Shown one piece after another: positions 12,523-23,199 of a stretch of DNA of 64,000 nt (position 1 is the stretch's first letter; every line of letters starts with the position of its first letter). The stretch is from Allodiplogaster sudhausi (Eukaryota > Nematoda > Chromadorea > Rhabditida > Diplogasteridae), in contig CALZFC010000078.1 of assembly GCA_945643635.1 (NCBI GenBank), forward strand, positions 1,402,501 to 1,466,500, written 5' to 3'. The position numbers and the translations under genes were made by a program. The notes beneath the pieces were generated by a model that saw only the letters and a list, made by a program, of their open reading frames with translations, was not told the DNA's origin and made no database searches.

Positions 12523-14325
12523 CTCCCAGGGTGAATCCGAGAATTCGAGGCAGCCATTCATCGGTGATCGCAAAGGTTAAAAAGTAAACACTTTGTAAAA
12601 GTGCGAAGAAAATATAATATAATGGAAAATAAAAAATTTCTCGTTCAGATTCAAGACGAAATAGAATACACGATCAAAGAGCTGGACGCCGCCGCCGCGA
12701 GCGGTCCCGTCGATGTACTTTATTTAATATTTGTTTTATATTTTACTGATTTATTTTTTTATTAAATCTAATACAAATATGTTTTAATATATTTTATCTT
12801 TAATGTTTTGAAAATAATTTTGTGCACCCCTCAGATTTCAAAAATCATGGATCGAACCGTGGGCTCCGTCATTAATCTCGCCATTTTTGGCTATCGATTT
12901 AACGAGGTTAATTTATTTCATTTTATTTTTATTTTTCTACATTAAAGTTTATCGTTTAAATATCAAGCAGTATTTTCAAAGACTTGGAAGTGGCTCTACC
13001 AAATCAACGTTTCCTTGAATTAGTCTGTGTTGCAACTTTCATACATATATAAAGAAACGAGCACAACATTTCTACATTAAAGATTATCATTTAAATATTA
13101 ATGGTAAGCAGTATTTTCGAAGACTTCTTTCTTTTTTTACAAATTGCGCACTTGTCCTCTAAACCTGTGTGCCCGGTGGTTTGCATGGCTCGCACTAGCA
13201 CATATGAAAGTGGCTCTGCCAATCAAGCGTTTTCTCGAAATCGTCTTTGGTGCAATTTGCATATATGTATATAACGAAACGAACAGAACATTGTTTTGAC
13301 AAATGATCTCCGGCATGTCTGCATGTGCGGAAAGCATTTCGACGGCATTCTCAAGGGTCTATATTGCATCGATAATTGTTTAATCTATGATTTTATATCA
13401 ATTTTGAAGGAAAAATATGATGAAAAGATCAATTCTAATAATAATATATATATAAAAAAGAAATATATATATTAACTTTTTTATTTAAATCGATGGTATC
13501 TATCAATCAATATTCCTGAAGAATTCTTTTTCGTATCCGAATTGGTCACTTTTCATATGAAACTTTGTGCCCGGTGGTTTGCATTTCTCGCACTGGCACA
13601 TATTAAATGGCTGATCTTTACGATTGCTGAACGCCTCATCGCTCCATTCTATGAATTCAATGAAATACCTACACAAACATTGCTGTGGCAAACGATTAAT
13701 CGGATTGCTGCATGCATATAAATAATTTGAAAAGAATTTCCTAGCGAATATTTAATTGCACTTCCATTCAGTGTAGATGATTTTTAAAGAAAATCTTGAA
13801 GAAACGGCCGGTGATGAAAATGTCAATATCTAAAAAAAAATTGTCGAATAATAAAACAGTATAATCATTTGAGTAAAATCATGATGGCCAATGAAGACAG
13901 CAGATGATTAGATCGGAGCATAATAATAATAATATATATTATTATTATTTAAATTATTAAAACATTTACAATTTAAAATGATGAATAATAATATAAATAG
14001 ATGATAAAAAGTAAAAGAGCATCGCTTCTCTCCTTTTGCACAGTCGAACATTGGTGAGTTCTCCGAGATCCGCGACTTCTTCGACGAGCACACGCGGTCG
14101 CTGAGCTGTCCGGTCGCCATTCTCCTTCTCATGTTCATCTGGCTCAGGTTAGACATTCAAGAAGAGAAGGCACGAATGTAAACAAATTTTATTGTTCTTT
14201 CCTTACACTGCCTATCGTGCCCGTTTAAAAGCCGATCTTACATTAAAAAAAAAACTATTGTGATTTCATCGCTCTCTTTCTAGACTTCTTTCTCTCGCTC
14301 TCGTTCTCACTGTGTCTTGTCGCTC

Positions 14326-14369
<44 letters not shown>

Positions 14370-15062
14370 TCTGTATTTATGAGTCTCTCTTACACAGTGT
14401 GCCTCTTTCTACATATGTCTATCTCTCTATCTCTCTCTTTCTCTCGCTATCTCTCTCTCTCTCTCTGTCAGTCTCTCTCTTTCGCTGTCTGTCTCCTTCT
14501 CTCTCTGTTTTTATCTCTATGTGTCTCTCTCTTACTCAGTGTGTCTCTGCCTCTATCTCTGTCCCTCTCACTCTCTCATCTCGCTCTCTCCCTCTCTCTC
14601 ATTCTCTCTTTGAATTTTTCTCTCTCTCACCATCTCTCTCGGATAACGGATAAACTTGCAGGCATCTGCCCTACTTTGACAAGAAGTGGCTCGAGATGAC
14701 GTCACGCCTCGACCGCCTCAACGGCTTCTTCCGTAAACAGGTCATCTTCAACTTATATTGGAAAAGTGAGGTCAAATACAAATGTACATAAGTACTTATA
14801 CATTGTCTCAGCTTGTAAAGTCTAAAAGGTTAAGGTTGTTTTGTTAATTATATGGTTATATATATATTAAATGGGATGATCAATTAATTCGTCTTCAGAT
14901 CGCGCGACACCGTGAGGAGATTGAACTTGATTCGCCGGAATCGTCCGATTATTGCGAGGCATTTCTGAAAGAGATGAAGAAGAGAGCTGACGAGCCAGAC
15001 TCTACGTTCTCATAAGCAGACGATATTTTTGGAAAGGCAACAAAGAAGATGAAGCGAGAAAG

Positions 15063-15100
<38 letters not shown>

Positions 15101-15154
15101 GGCGAGCGAGAGAGAGAGAGGGAGAGAGGGAGAGAGAGAGAGGGAGGAAGACAG

Positions 15155-15198
<44 letters not shown>

Positions 15199-16487
15199 GG
15201 GAAAGAGTTGAGGGAGAGAGGAAAAGGAAGAGAGATTGAGAGATAGAGAGAAAGAGATGGAAAACAGGAGATTTATTTTTCCTAGTCGCTCATTAGCACC
15301 AAAATAATCGTGCGCGCCTAAATAATAATGCTCGTTCGAAGGGAGCCACAGCTGCTGAACATGTGCTTCGACCTCTGGTTCGCGGGCATGGAGACGACGT
15401 CGTCGACGCTGACGTGGGCCGTCATTTATCTCATCTGCCATCCGGAGGTTGGTCGACCGGTCTCGCTGATGATTCAGTTTCAATTTGTTTTTTTTTCTTT
15501 TACAATATGTGTCTGCCAATTGTTGAACCTTATTTATGAGCAGCAATCGTCAATAAAAATGATATCTCAATCGTTTTAGGTGCAAGAGCGAGCTCACGAA
15601 GAGATCGCGCGCTCGGTTGGCGTCGATCGCTTGGTCGGCATGGAAGATCGCCAGCAGCTACCGTACGTCAGCGCCATTGTCGCGGTGAGACCTGCGTTTT
15701 GATCTACCGTATTTACTCTAGATTTAGATCCATGTGGCAGTGGCCGAATGAGAGCATAGGATATATGTACATATGCCTTACTCTAATTAATAATGCTTTC
15801 TTTGCGTTATTTTAATACTTTTTACTTCTCAAAACGGTCATCAACATTACAGGACGTGTACAGATTTTGTTTATAAGCAACGCCAGGATAGATAAGTGCA
15901 CAGTTCAAAATTTAAATATCCCGCCTTGTACTTTGCCAGGAGACGCAACGCTGCAGTAACATTGTGTCGCAGACGCCGCTACGCAAGGCGGCCGTGGATA
16001 CGGTCATCAATGGAGTGACAGTCTACGCCGGAACGACCATTTGCGCACAAGTCTCCGTGCCTCTCTATGATCCTGAGGTTTATTAAAAATTTTATTAATA
16101 TTTTTATTTTTTAAATTTATTTATTGTCTTGCAAGAAATTTGCAAAGAATATGTCCAGCATGGAGAAAAAAAAGCGAACTTATTTACTTACCTTAGATGT
16201 GAGAGAATGTATGTATGTGGGTGATGTAAATTTAAATTTTTTTATTACCTTTCTTTTTCAAAAAAACTCTTTCAATTTCTACTGATGAATAATCTTCCTG
16301 CTTCCTCTTAGGTCTTTCCTGCGCCCGAGAGCTTTGACCCCTCGCGCTTCCTTGACGCCTCGGGCGCCGTGCGTAGAATTGACGAGTTCATGCCGTTCTC
16401 GGTCGGGAAGCGCGCGTGCCTCGGCGAGGGTCTCGCGCGCATGGAGCTCTTCCTCGTCATTGCTAATCTACTCCAACGATACGAGGC

Positions 16488-16525
<38 letters not shown>

Positions 16526-16811
16526 GAATGAGATGTACTTTTATTTACTTCAAAATAAAAAAAGAAGTATCTGTTAATAAAATTATCAAGCTTTTGTTTC
16601 AATATAAAATGTCCTATACGAATATGTCCAGAGCTCCTACATATTACGCCTCCATTGACAGGATTCAAGAATGAAAATGGGATAAAATGGATAAAAAAAA
16701 TTATAGATTCTGCCAGAGATCGCCGGGCAGCCGCCATCGATGGCGCGAACGATGACTTCCGGGCTCAAGCCGCAGCGTTTCCTGTGTCGGCTTCGCGAGA
16801 GGCAGCAGTGA
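10915..16811 (+). CDS. Cytochrome P450 A, CYP33-like, 15 exons, doubtful splice sites
   Basis: Heme monooxygenase expected on the ER membrane; substrate unknown. Exons: 10915-10996 (or identical copy 10592-10673), 11480-11553, 11778-11864, 12105-12177, 12257-12369, 12649-12714, 12835-12906, 14044-14147, 14662-14740, 14899-15011, 15342-15447, 15580-15684, 15940-16077, 16312-16485, 16707-16811; 496 aa. Seen: N-terminal anchor then [15 protein letters not shown] (119-124), I-helix AGMETT (302-307), ETQR of the K-helix (359-362), FDPSRF, and [10 protein letters not shown] with heme Cys440. Odd points: introns 1 and 14 have GC donors (GCTTGT, GCAATA), and the exon 10 donor reads AT at 15012, where P450 E has GT. 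A GT six bases upstream (15006) would keep the frame. If neither is used, TAA follows at once and the protein loses its heme domain. The gene is either functional with odd splicing or a young pseudogene. Confidence 0.85.
11025..11470. repeat. (GA)n microsatellite filling P450 A intron 1
   Basis: About 445 bp of impure GA with AAATAGGGAGAGG minisatellite-like interruptions near 11340-11430. It ends just before the exon 2 acceptor TACCTCCAG. Confidence 0.95.
12960..13691. repeat. Degenerate internal repeats in P450 A intron 7
   Basis: Intron 7 (12907-14043) is long for this gene. GCAGTATTTTC/GAAGACTT occurs near 12967 and 13110, and AGTGGCTCTRCCAA near 12990 and 13209. TGTGCCCGGTGGTTTGCAT occurs near 13168 and 13568. 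On the minus strand the last copy (13503-13691) reads as a small Cys-rich peptide with [13 protein letters not shown] do not recognise the family; it may be a relic of an inserted gene or transposon. Confidence 0.5.
14318..14640. repeat. (CT)n microsatellite, intron 8 of P450 A
   Basis: Polypyrimidine tract on the coding strand, ending about 20 bp before the exon 9 acceptor CTTGCAG. It may act as an oversized polypyrimidine tract. Confidence 0.9.
15048..15256. repeat. (GA)n microsatellite, intron 10 of P450 A
   Basis: GA tract starting about 40 bp after the anomalous exon 10 end, with interruptions GGCGAGC and GGAAGACAGAAC. Confidence 0.95.
16486..16530. repeat. (TA)n microsatellite, intron 14 of P450 A
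   Basis: Pure TA run starting about 10 bp after the exon 14 GC donor. Confidence 0.9.
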
Positions 16812-17072
16812 AGAAGAAGAAGAAAGCATGACGCATCGCGGACATTTGTCCTTTTTGGACGACTGCATTTCATCATTTGGCTTCTTGTTGATATTTAACA
16901 GAAAATTCATTTATGCTTTATTTGACACCACGAGCTGTACATATCTTGTATATCTATACATATGTATTATGCACAATTACAAAGCCTAACTAATGAAAGA
17001 AACCGAAAATTCTATAAGCAATGAATGCTCGATAATTTTTCAAGCTACCTGAATTACAATCATACATATGTA
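16812..17072. other. Shared 3' flank of convergent genes
   Basis: P450 A (+) and the REEP gene (-) converge here. AT-rich, with two TACATATGTA-type palindromes (about 16964 and 17064). No exon seen. Confidence 0.5.
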
Positions 17073-17512
17073 CAGTCCCGCCCAACATTTCAGGTACATA
17101 GATTAATTAGATTAATCTAAATAATCTCAATTAATATTTCAGCGCACAGGTTAATCTAGACTAATTCCACTCTGCTAAATACGTTGGTAACATTATTTTC
17201 TTAAAACAAATTGACAGTAACGAGAAAATTCATATTTTTGCTAGAAACCTGTTTGAAAATGATGCGCAATGTGCTGCATTACATGCGCAATGCGCTGCAT
17301 TTTTCGAACGGGTTTCTGGCTAAAATGTGAATTTTCTCGTTAATGTCAACTTATTTTGAGAAAATAATGTTACCAACGTGTTTAACATTAGTCTAGATTA
17401 GCCTGAAAACTCTATTGAAATGCGTCCTATGCGCTGAAAAAACAATTGAGATTATTTAGATTAATCTAATTAATCTAATTAATCTATGTACCTGAAATGT
17501 TGGGCGGGACTG
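17073..17512. mobile_element. Fold-back (palindromic) Tc1/mariner-like MITE, about 440 bp
   Basis: Flanked by TA on both sides. The left end CAGTCCCGCCCAACATTTCA is repeated in inverse at the right end. Arms of about 215 bp remain complementary almost to the centre near 17290, with scattered mismatches and an extra copy of a 10-bp ATTAATCTAA unit in the right arm. The TA duplication and CAGT ends fit the Tc1/mariner superfamily. No transposase frame is present, so it is non-autonomous. Confidence 0.85.
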
Positions 17513-17660
17513 TATGTACATGTATACTACATAGATCTTTCAAAGCGTTGTAATGGAAGAATAAAATTGAACCATATTTTGATACTCGAGAAACTGGGCT
17601 TTCAGGGTTGGACTCCAGTAACTGGGGGCGGTTCACGGAGAGCCAGCCACACGTGTGGTG

Positions 17661-20530
17661 CTACTGCTGCCGATTGACATGGTTACGATAGCTCGTCTCG
17701 AGGTCGGCCACCGTGGGGTCGACAACATTCTGCAATAGCCAAAACTAGTTCTTGATTTTTTTTTTACATTTTTTTGTTTAGGTTATTTAATTGATTAAAT
17801 GGTTTTTAAACCTCTATAAAAAAATTTTAGCTTTCAAACTGAAAGATATAGAATTTCCTCCTGACCTGGTAGAGATAGTCGGCTGCCTTGGTCTGTGGCA
17901 GAACAAGGAAGACAAGGAAGAGTGCCTAAATGTGTCTAGTTTAAAGGAAGTTTTTAATTATACATAATTATACAGTAGCGCTAGAGAACCAGTTTGAATG
18001 CGCGCGCTCATAAAGTTGCCTGTCGTTCGGTCGAGAGAGCGTGTGAAGTAGGAGGGCGGCTATGACCTATCGTAACTTATTCACTACCCGCCATTTTTCA
18101 CGTTACTATTGCTCAGACTGTAATGAAATAAAAGCGCTCAAACTCTCTGGATATATGTTTCACGCCAACACGAACTTATCCACATAGAACAAAACATAGG
18201 ATTAATTATTCCATCGGATACCTCCTTTAAAGGCAACAAGACCTTCCAAAACGGTTTGCCAATCCAAAGTGAGGGGGCAGAATTTATTGGAGGGAGGTGT
18301 ACAATGTTCAGTGCTTGCATCTGATGGCGGGGGCTATTCACAGTGAAAATACGGTACACAATTAGATGTTGTATTTCACTTTCGCAGATTAGTTTGGAAT
18401 AACAAACCATTAAAAATGGATATGTTTCAGGATAATTGTTTTACAATGAAATGGATGATATATATGTCACTTTACATATGCTCTTCTTTACGGGTGTTGT
18501 TCTATCATTTTCTTCACATGACAAAACATTAAACTGATTCCGTCCACAAAGATTCACAATGTAATGCGGGCGGTACATGTAATTGACACCCGGGTGCCAA
18601 TAAGGCCCACATAGCAGGAAATGGTTCCGAAACACCCCTCCCCCCTAACCTTCACAAGGTAGTAGACGGGGAAGATTTGCAAGATTGGCTCTGCGATAGT
18701 GTCAATAACACTGAAGGCGGCGAACACCTGAAAAGGACATGAAAATGTTTTGTTGTTGTCACTATTTAAATTCTCAAATTATTTTCGTCAACATTTTTTT
18801 TTAAATATTTACCGCATTTTCTCTATAAGTACCCCCGGGGTTCTATTTTTCAATACCCTTGCGAGATGGGGGCACGATTAGAGGGAGGGGTTCTATTAGA
18901 GGGAGGGGTTCTACTAGAGGGAGGGGTACTATTTTTCAATGTGAGACACTAAACGTTTGATAACAAAATTTTCTTTTCAAAAAAAGAAGATTCATAGCTC
19001 GAATTCATAGGAATCATCAATGGAATATCCATTTCACCACATATTTTGAATGAATTTGCAATCAGTTCATTGGGGAGAGCATCACAGCCTCCAGGATCCA
19101 TTCGAGGTACGTCTCGAGCTGAGATATTAGGCTGTTAGGGGGGCACTATTGGAGGGGGGGGGGTTCTACAATAGGGAGGGGTTCTATTTTTCAATGGCTT
19201 TATCAGAGGGGGGTACTATTGGAGGGGGGGGGGTTCTAATAAAGGGAGGGGGGGTACTAATAGAGAAAATACGGTATTTAGGTTAGCCAATAAAAATATT
19301 CTCGCCGTCCAGTAGGTGAGCCATTTTGTGTTCTCCTTTTTGTGGTTAGCGCGAATCGCCTGAAATTAAGGAGTTATTATTTTTTAATAGTTTTAACTTA
19401 CTATATTTTTAGTGTAAATTAACAGCAAAAATCAATATAAAGAGTAAAATCAATATAAACGACCTTGATCGACTCATAGCACGGATAAAGGAAGCCAATC
19501 ATATTGCAGAGGATGCGAGAGATTCCGCCGATGAGCAGGTAGATCACAACTGCGGCTAGTACAATGTAGAAGAGCTGAAGATTGAGATGACTGCATGTTT
19601 TCTCTGTCTCTTCATTTAGCTCCTCTCTCTCCCTTCTCTCTCTCCCTTCTCTCTCTCCACTCTCCTTCTCTCTCGTATTATTTTTCCCACGATTGCCGAC
19701 TTCTCTCTTACTCTCCGAGTCTCCCTCGATTACTTTATCCTCTTCTATCCTCCATTTGGCTCCTGTCCTTCTCTTTGTCACTCTCTCACTCACTCTCTTT
19801 TTCTCTCTCCCTTTCTATTTCTCTTTGTCACTCTCTCACTCTCTCACTCTCTCTCTCTCTTTCTCTTTCTCTTTGTCACTCTCTCACTCACTCTCTCTTT
19901 CTCTCTCACTCTCTCTCTCTCTACCTTGACTCGCTCGAGCTCAGTCTTCTCCTCGAGTTGCTTCACGTATGCATCGAAGGTCGGATGGCGTAGTTTATTA
20001 AGGAAGTCGTGCAGCTTTTTCTGAATGAAATTGAAGAAGAAAAAGATAAACTGTTAAAAAATATTTTCCTTTCATTAATTTCCTAGTCGCGACAATTGCA
20101 CTGAAAATGAATTGATAACTCCTCTTCCAATTTGTTTGCAATATTTCGAGAATAGAACAGCACCTTTTTATTACATAAAACTCTTTGTCCCTCTCTCTCC
20201 ATTTCTCTTTTTCTCTCTGTCGCTCTCTCTCTCCACTTCATTCTTTCATTCTATCCCTCTCTGTCCCTTCCTCTACTTTTCTCTTTCTCTCTTTCCCTCT
20301 CTTTACATCTTTTCGTCTTTACTTTTCACTGTCGTTCTCTCTCTCTCTGTCTCTCTCGTTACTCCTTCCTTTCTCGCTCTGCGTTTTACTCTCTCGTGCT
20401 TGCTCTCTTGCTCTCGACCCGTCTTTCTCAACCCTCCCCCTCCTACCTTGTTTCGCTCGCCGAGAGCATTCTCCTCAAAGGCCTTTACGAAGTCGTCGAA
20501 TGACAGAGGCGCTTGCTGTTCGGAAGACAT
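17661..20530 (-). CDS. yop-1: REEP5/Yop1/DP1-like ER-shaping protein, intact copy
   Basis: Reticulon-like membrane protein that bends ER membrane into tubules. Exons in coding order: 20447-20530, 19925-20020, 19464-19574, 19306-19359, 18650-18727, 17866-17925, 17661-17729; 183 aa with agreeing phases. The N-terminus starts MSSEQQAPLSFDDF. An amphipathic segment with KKLHDFLNKLRHPT follows, then hydrophobic hairpin 1 (VVIYLLIGG), the family signature GFLYPCYESIKAIRANH and KWLTYW, hairpin 2 (ILQIFPVYYLVKALFLVFLVLPQT), and a tail ending RNHVNRQQ. Length matches REEP5 and REEP6. Intron 4 uses a GC donor (GCGAGA): WLTYWT must join VFAAFSV to match the family. Introns 4 and 5 carry MITE-like insertions. 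Confidence 0.92.
17941..18230. mobile_element. MITE with TTAAAGGA-type inverted ends, in REEP intron 5
   Basis: Begins TTAAAGGAAG followed by TAATTATACA, and ends TTAATTATTCC then GGATACCTCCTTTAA. The ends are inverted copies of each other and start with TTAA, which may be the target duplication. The left half is shared with 40383-40513 and the right end with about 49893-49948. A related element lies at 28552-28863. Confidence 0.7.
18811..19276. mobile_element. MITE with TACCGCATTTTCTCTATA ends, in REEP intron 4
   Basis: The left end, TACCGCATTTTCTCTATAAG then TACCCCC, is matched in inverse by GGGGGTACTAATAGAGAAAA then TACGGTA at the right. Inside each arm is a GGAGGGG(TTCTAT) minisatellite of about 19 bp (three to four copies), and long G runs. 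The centre is ordinary AT-rich DNA. No coding capacity. Confidence 0.75.
19610..19925. repeat. (CT)n microsatellite in REEP intron 2
   Basis: Polypyrimidine on the + strand, therefore GA-rich in the transcript. CACTCTCTCACTCTC and CTTTGTCACTC units repeat. The truncated REEP copy has the same kind of tract at 22430-22662. Confidence 0.9.
20190..20400. repeat. Impure CT tract in REEP intron 1
   Basis: Pyrimidine-rich on the + strand with many TTT, CCC and ACTTT interruptions. The truncated copy has a similar tract near 22930-23090. Confidence 0.8.
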
Positions 20531-21420
20531 GTATCTTGAATATGAGAAGTCTATTTTATAGGGGGTTGAGGGGCTTGCCTGGGCCCCGCATAGCTCTAAT
20601 CCCCCAGACTCGGCCGAATCCTCTCCCGCCGTTAGGAATATTGGTACATCGGTTATTAAACCGATAAAAAAATACTAATAAAAGCAAAAGGTTAACAGAG
20701 AGAAATAAAGAAAGAGAGAAAGAGAGAGAGAGAAAGAAAAAGAGAGAACGAGAAATTGTATCGGCAAACACACATGTAAAGATGTATGTAAAATCAAAAG
20801 ATCCTTAAGTCGCATTGCACTTTTCGCTGCTCTGCTGCTCCTTTAAATGTGTTTGAAGAGATTGCGCCAGCTGATGGAATTGCACAATCTGACAATGAGC
20901 AGCGGAAAAGAGATTGTGCAATGATGGCTATTGGAAGCAATTGATTGAGTAAGTTATTTTTCTTGCCGCGGACAATGAGACCATGGCAGCGCTCTCTCTG
21001 TCTCTCTCTTACTCTCGCTCTCTCCTCTCTCGCTCTCTCTCTTTCTCTTTGTCTCTCTCTTTCTCTCGCTCTCTATTCTCTCCCTCTCTCTCCTCTCTCG
21101 CTCTCTCTCTCTATGTCTTCTTCTTTGTCTCTCCCATTCGAGCAGCACCCATAGAGGGTTTGATGTTGATTCGATCTTCTTTATTAATTCAGAGCGTTAT
21201 TGTGGAGAGTATAAAGCACTCTTCATTGTTTTTATTGGCCGAGATAAAATGGAAAGAAAATAAGGAAGAATTATTCATATTGTCTCACACGACAAATATA
21301 ATTCAGTTCTACATGTCCTTTCATTATACATATGTACAAGAACATAAAATTTCCCGAAATGTTCTTTGCCTTTAAACTTTTCTCTCATACATTCTCCACT
21401 TTTCTCTCTCTCTCTCTCTC

Positions 21421-21456
<36 letters not shown>

Positions 21457-21459
21457 CTT
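20531..21459. other. Spacer between REEP start and P450 tail copy
   Basis: No exon seen. It contains GA tract 20698-20750, CT tracts 21000-21115 and 21400-21455, and a 12-bp inverted repeat ATTGCACAATCT/AGATTGTGCAAT (20879-20890 and 20911-20922). From about 21220 rightward it matches the 3' flank of P450 D (from about 24160). Confidence 0.6.
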
Positions 21460-21827
21460 TCAAGCACTATTCCACTGGAAAGCCTCTGGCTTTATCCCCG
21501 AGAAGAGTGCCTGTCGCGTGCTCGGAAGCTTGTTCGGTTCTTCTGTCAGAAAACCTGAAAGACGGGTTAGTAATATTTTGAAACTAAATAAATAATTTTA
21601 AAAAAAATTGACATTTAGGAAAACCAATATAGGAATGTTTGTATATCCAAAAATTAAAAAAATTATAAAAAATTTCCGCAAACCTCGAATCGATTAAGCA
21701 GATTGGCGAATAAGAGATAGAGCTCTACGCGCGCGAGACCCTCGCCGGGGCACGCGCGCTTCCCGACCGAGAAGGGCATGAACTGCTCGATCTTGCGAGA
21801 ATTTCCCGCGGCATCCACAAAGTTGTC
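21460..21827 (-). pseudogene. P450 3' fragment (last two exons), duplicated from P450 D
   Basis: Exon 14 copy (21684-21827) is open and keeps [15 protein letters not shown] and NLLNRFE, but begins abruptly at DNFVDAAGN, partway through the exon. Exon 15 copy (21460-21554) differs from P450 D by two extra bases at its start (frame lost) and a 15-bp in-frame deletion removing RLRQR. No upstream P450 exons are present; the DNA immediately upstream is REEP intron 5. It cannot encode a P450 and is best read as the tail end of a tandem duplication. Confidence 0.9.
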
Positions 21828-21842
21828 CGTGTGTCCCCCGAA

Positions 21843-21860
21843 CCCCCCCCCCCCCCCCCT
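21843..21860. repeat. Poly(C)/poly(G) run at the duplication junction
   Basis: About 17 C on the + strand, between the REEP exon 5 donor and the start of the P450 homology. REEP B intron 5 starts with a shorter G run at the corresponding place (about 18638-18649), so the run marks the breakpoint. Confidence 0.85.
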
Positions 21861-21866
21861 GTAAAC

Positions 21867-22629
21867 CTTCACAATGTAGTAGACGGGAAAGATTTGCAAG
21901 ATTGGCTCGACAATAGAGTCCAAGACAGCAAAGACAGCGAACACCTGAAAAGAACATGAAAATATTTTGTTGTTGTCACTGCTGTTATTCCCATAGAAAT
22001 TCTTAAATTGTCTTCGTCAACATTTTTATTTACTTAGCCAATAAAAATCTTCTAGCCGTCCAGTAAGTGAGCCATTTTTTGTTGTCGTCATTGTGGTTGG
22101 CGCGAATCGCCTGAAATTATGGAGTTAAATTTTACTGTATCATGTGTGGTGACACCATATATTAAATGGTGTAATACATTATTATTATTATTATTAAAAT
22201 AGTTTTGACTTAATATATTTAAAAAAAACAAATTAACAGCAAAAATCAATATAATGAATAAATCAATATAAACAACCTTGATAGACTCATAGCACAGATA
22301 AACGAAGCCGACCATGGTGCAGATGATACGAGAGACGCCGCCGATGAGCAGGTAGATCACAACAGTACAATATAGAAGAGCTGAAGGTTGAGATGACTCA
22401 ATGTATTTTTTGTCTCTTTCTCAATCTTCTCTATCTCTCTCTCTCTCCACACTCCTCTCTCCTTCTCTCTCGTATTCTTTTTTCCACATATGCCTACTTT
22501 TCTCGTGCTCTACCCGTCTCACTCCATTACTTCCTGCTCTTCTATCCGTATGGCTCCTGTCGGTCTCTCTCTCTCTCCCTTTCTCTTTCTCTTTCTCTCT
22601 CTTTCTTTTTCTCTCTCTCTTTCTCCTTA

Positions 22630-22660
<31 letters not shown>

Positions 22661-23199
22661 ACCTTTACTCGCTCGAGCTCAGTCTTCTCCTCGAGTTGCT
22701 TCACGTATGCATCGATGGTCGGATGGCGTAGACTATTAAGGAAGTCGTGCAGCTTTTTCTGGATGGAATTGATGACCAAGAAGGTAAATTGTTTTTTTAA
22801 TCATTTTGTTTTGTTCATTCATTTCCCAGTCGCGACAATTAAGTTGAAAATATTTACCTCGATGACCATACTTCCAATATGTTTGCAATTTTTCGAGTAT
22901 CGAATAGCCCCACTTTACTTTTTAATCAAACTTTCTGTATCTCTCCCTACTTCTCTTTTCAATCATTCTTTCTTTTTCTCCTTCTCTCTACGCTCTGCTC
23001 ACTCTTTACTTTTCTCCTTCGATTTCTTTCTTTCTCTCTATACTCTCTCTGCATCTCTCTCTCTCTCGCTCTCTTACTCTCGATCTGTCTTTTTCAAGCC
23101 CTCCCCTCCTACCTTGTTCTGCTCGCCGAGAACGTTCTCCTCGAAGGCCTCTACGGCGTCGTCGAATGTCTGATGGTGGTCTTGCTGTTGGGATGACAT
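21867..23199 (-). pseudogene. REEP5/Yop1-like copy, frameshifted and lacking exons 6-7
   Basis: Exons 23113-23199, 22663-22758, 22277-22380, 22057-22110 and 21867-21944 match exons 1-5 of the intact gene, with good splice sites and the same GC donor in intron 4 (GCTAGA). Exon 3 is 104 bp instead of 111: seven bases (TGCGGCT on the + strand) are missing after GATCACAAC. This shifts the frame within the first membrane hairpin and creates an early TGA. Exons 6 and 7 are absent; the P450 fragment takes their place. The N-terminus has diverged (MSSQQQDHHQTFDD). Probably dead as a REEP, though exon 5 opens straight into P450 sequence. Confidence 0.88.
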
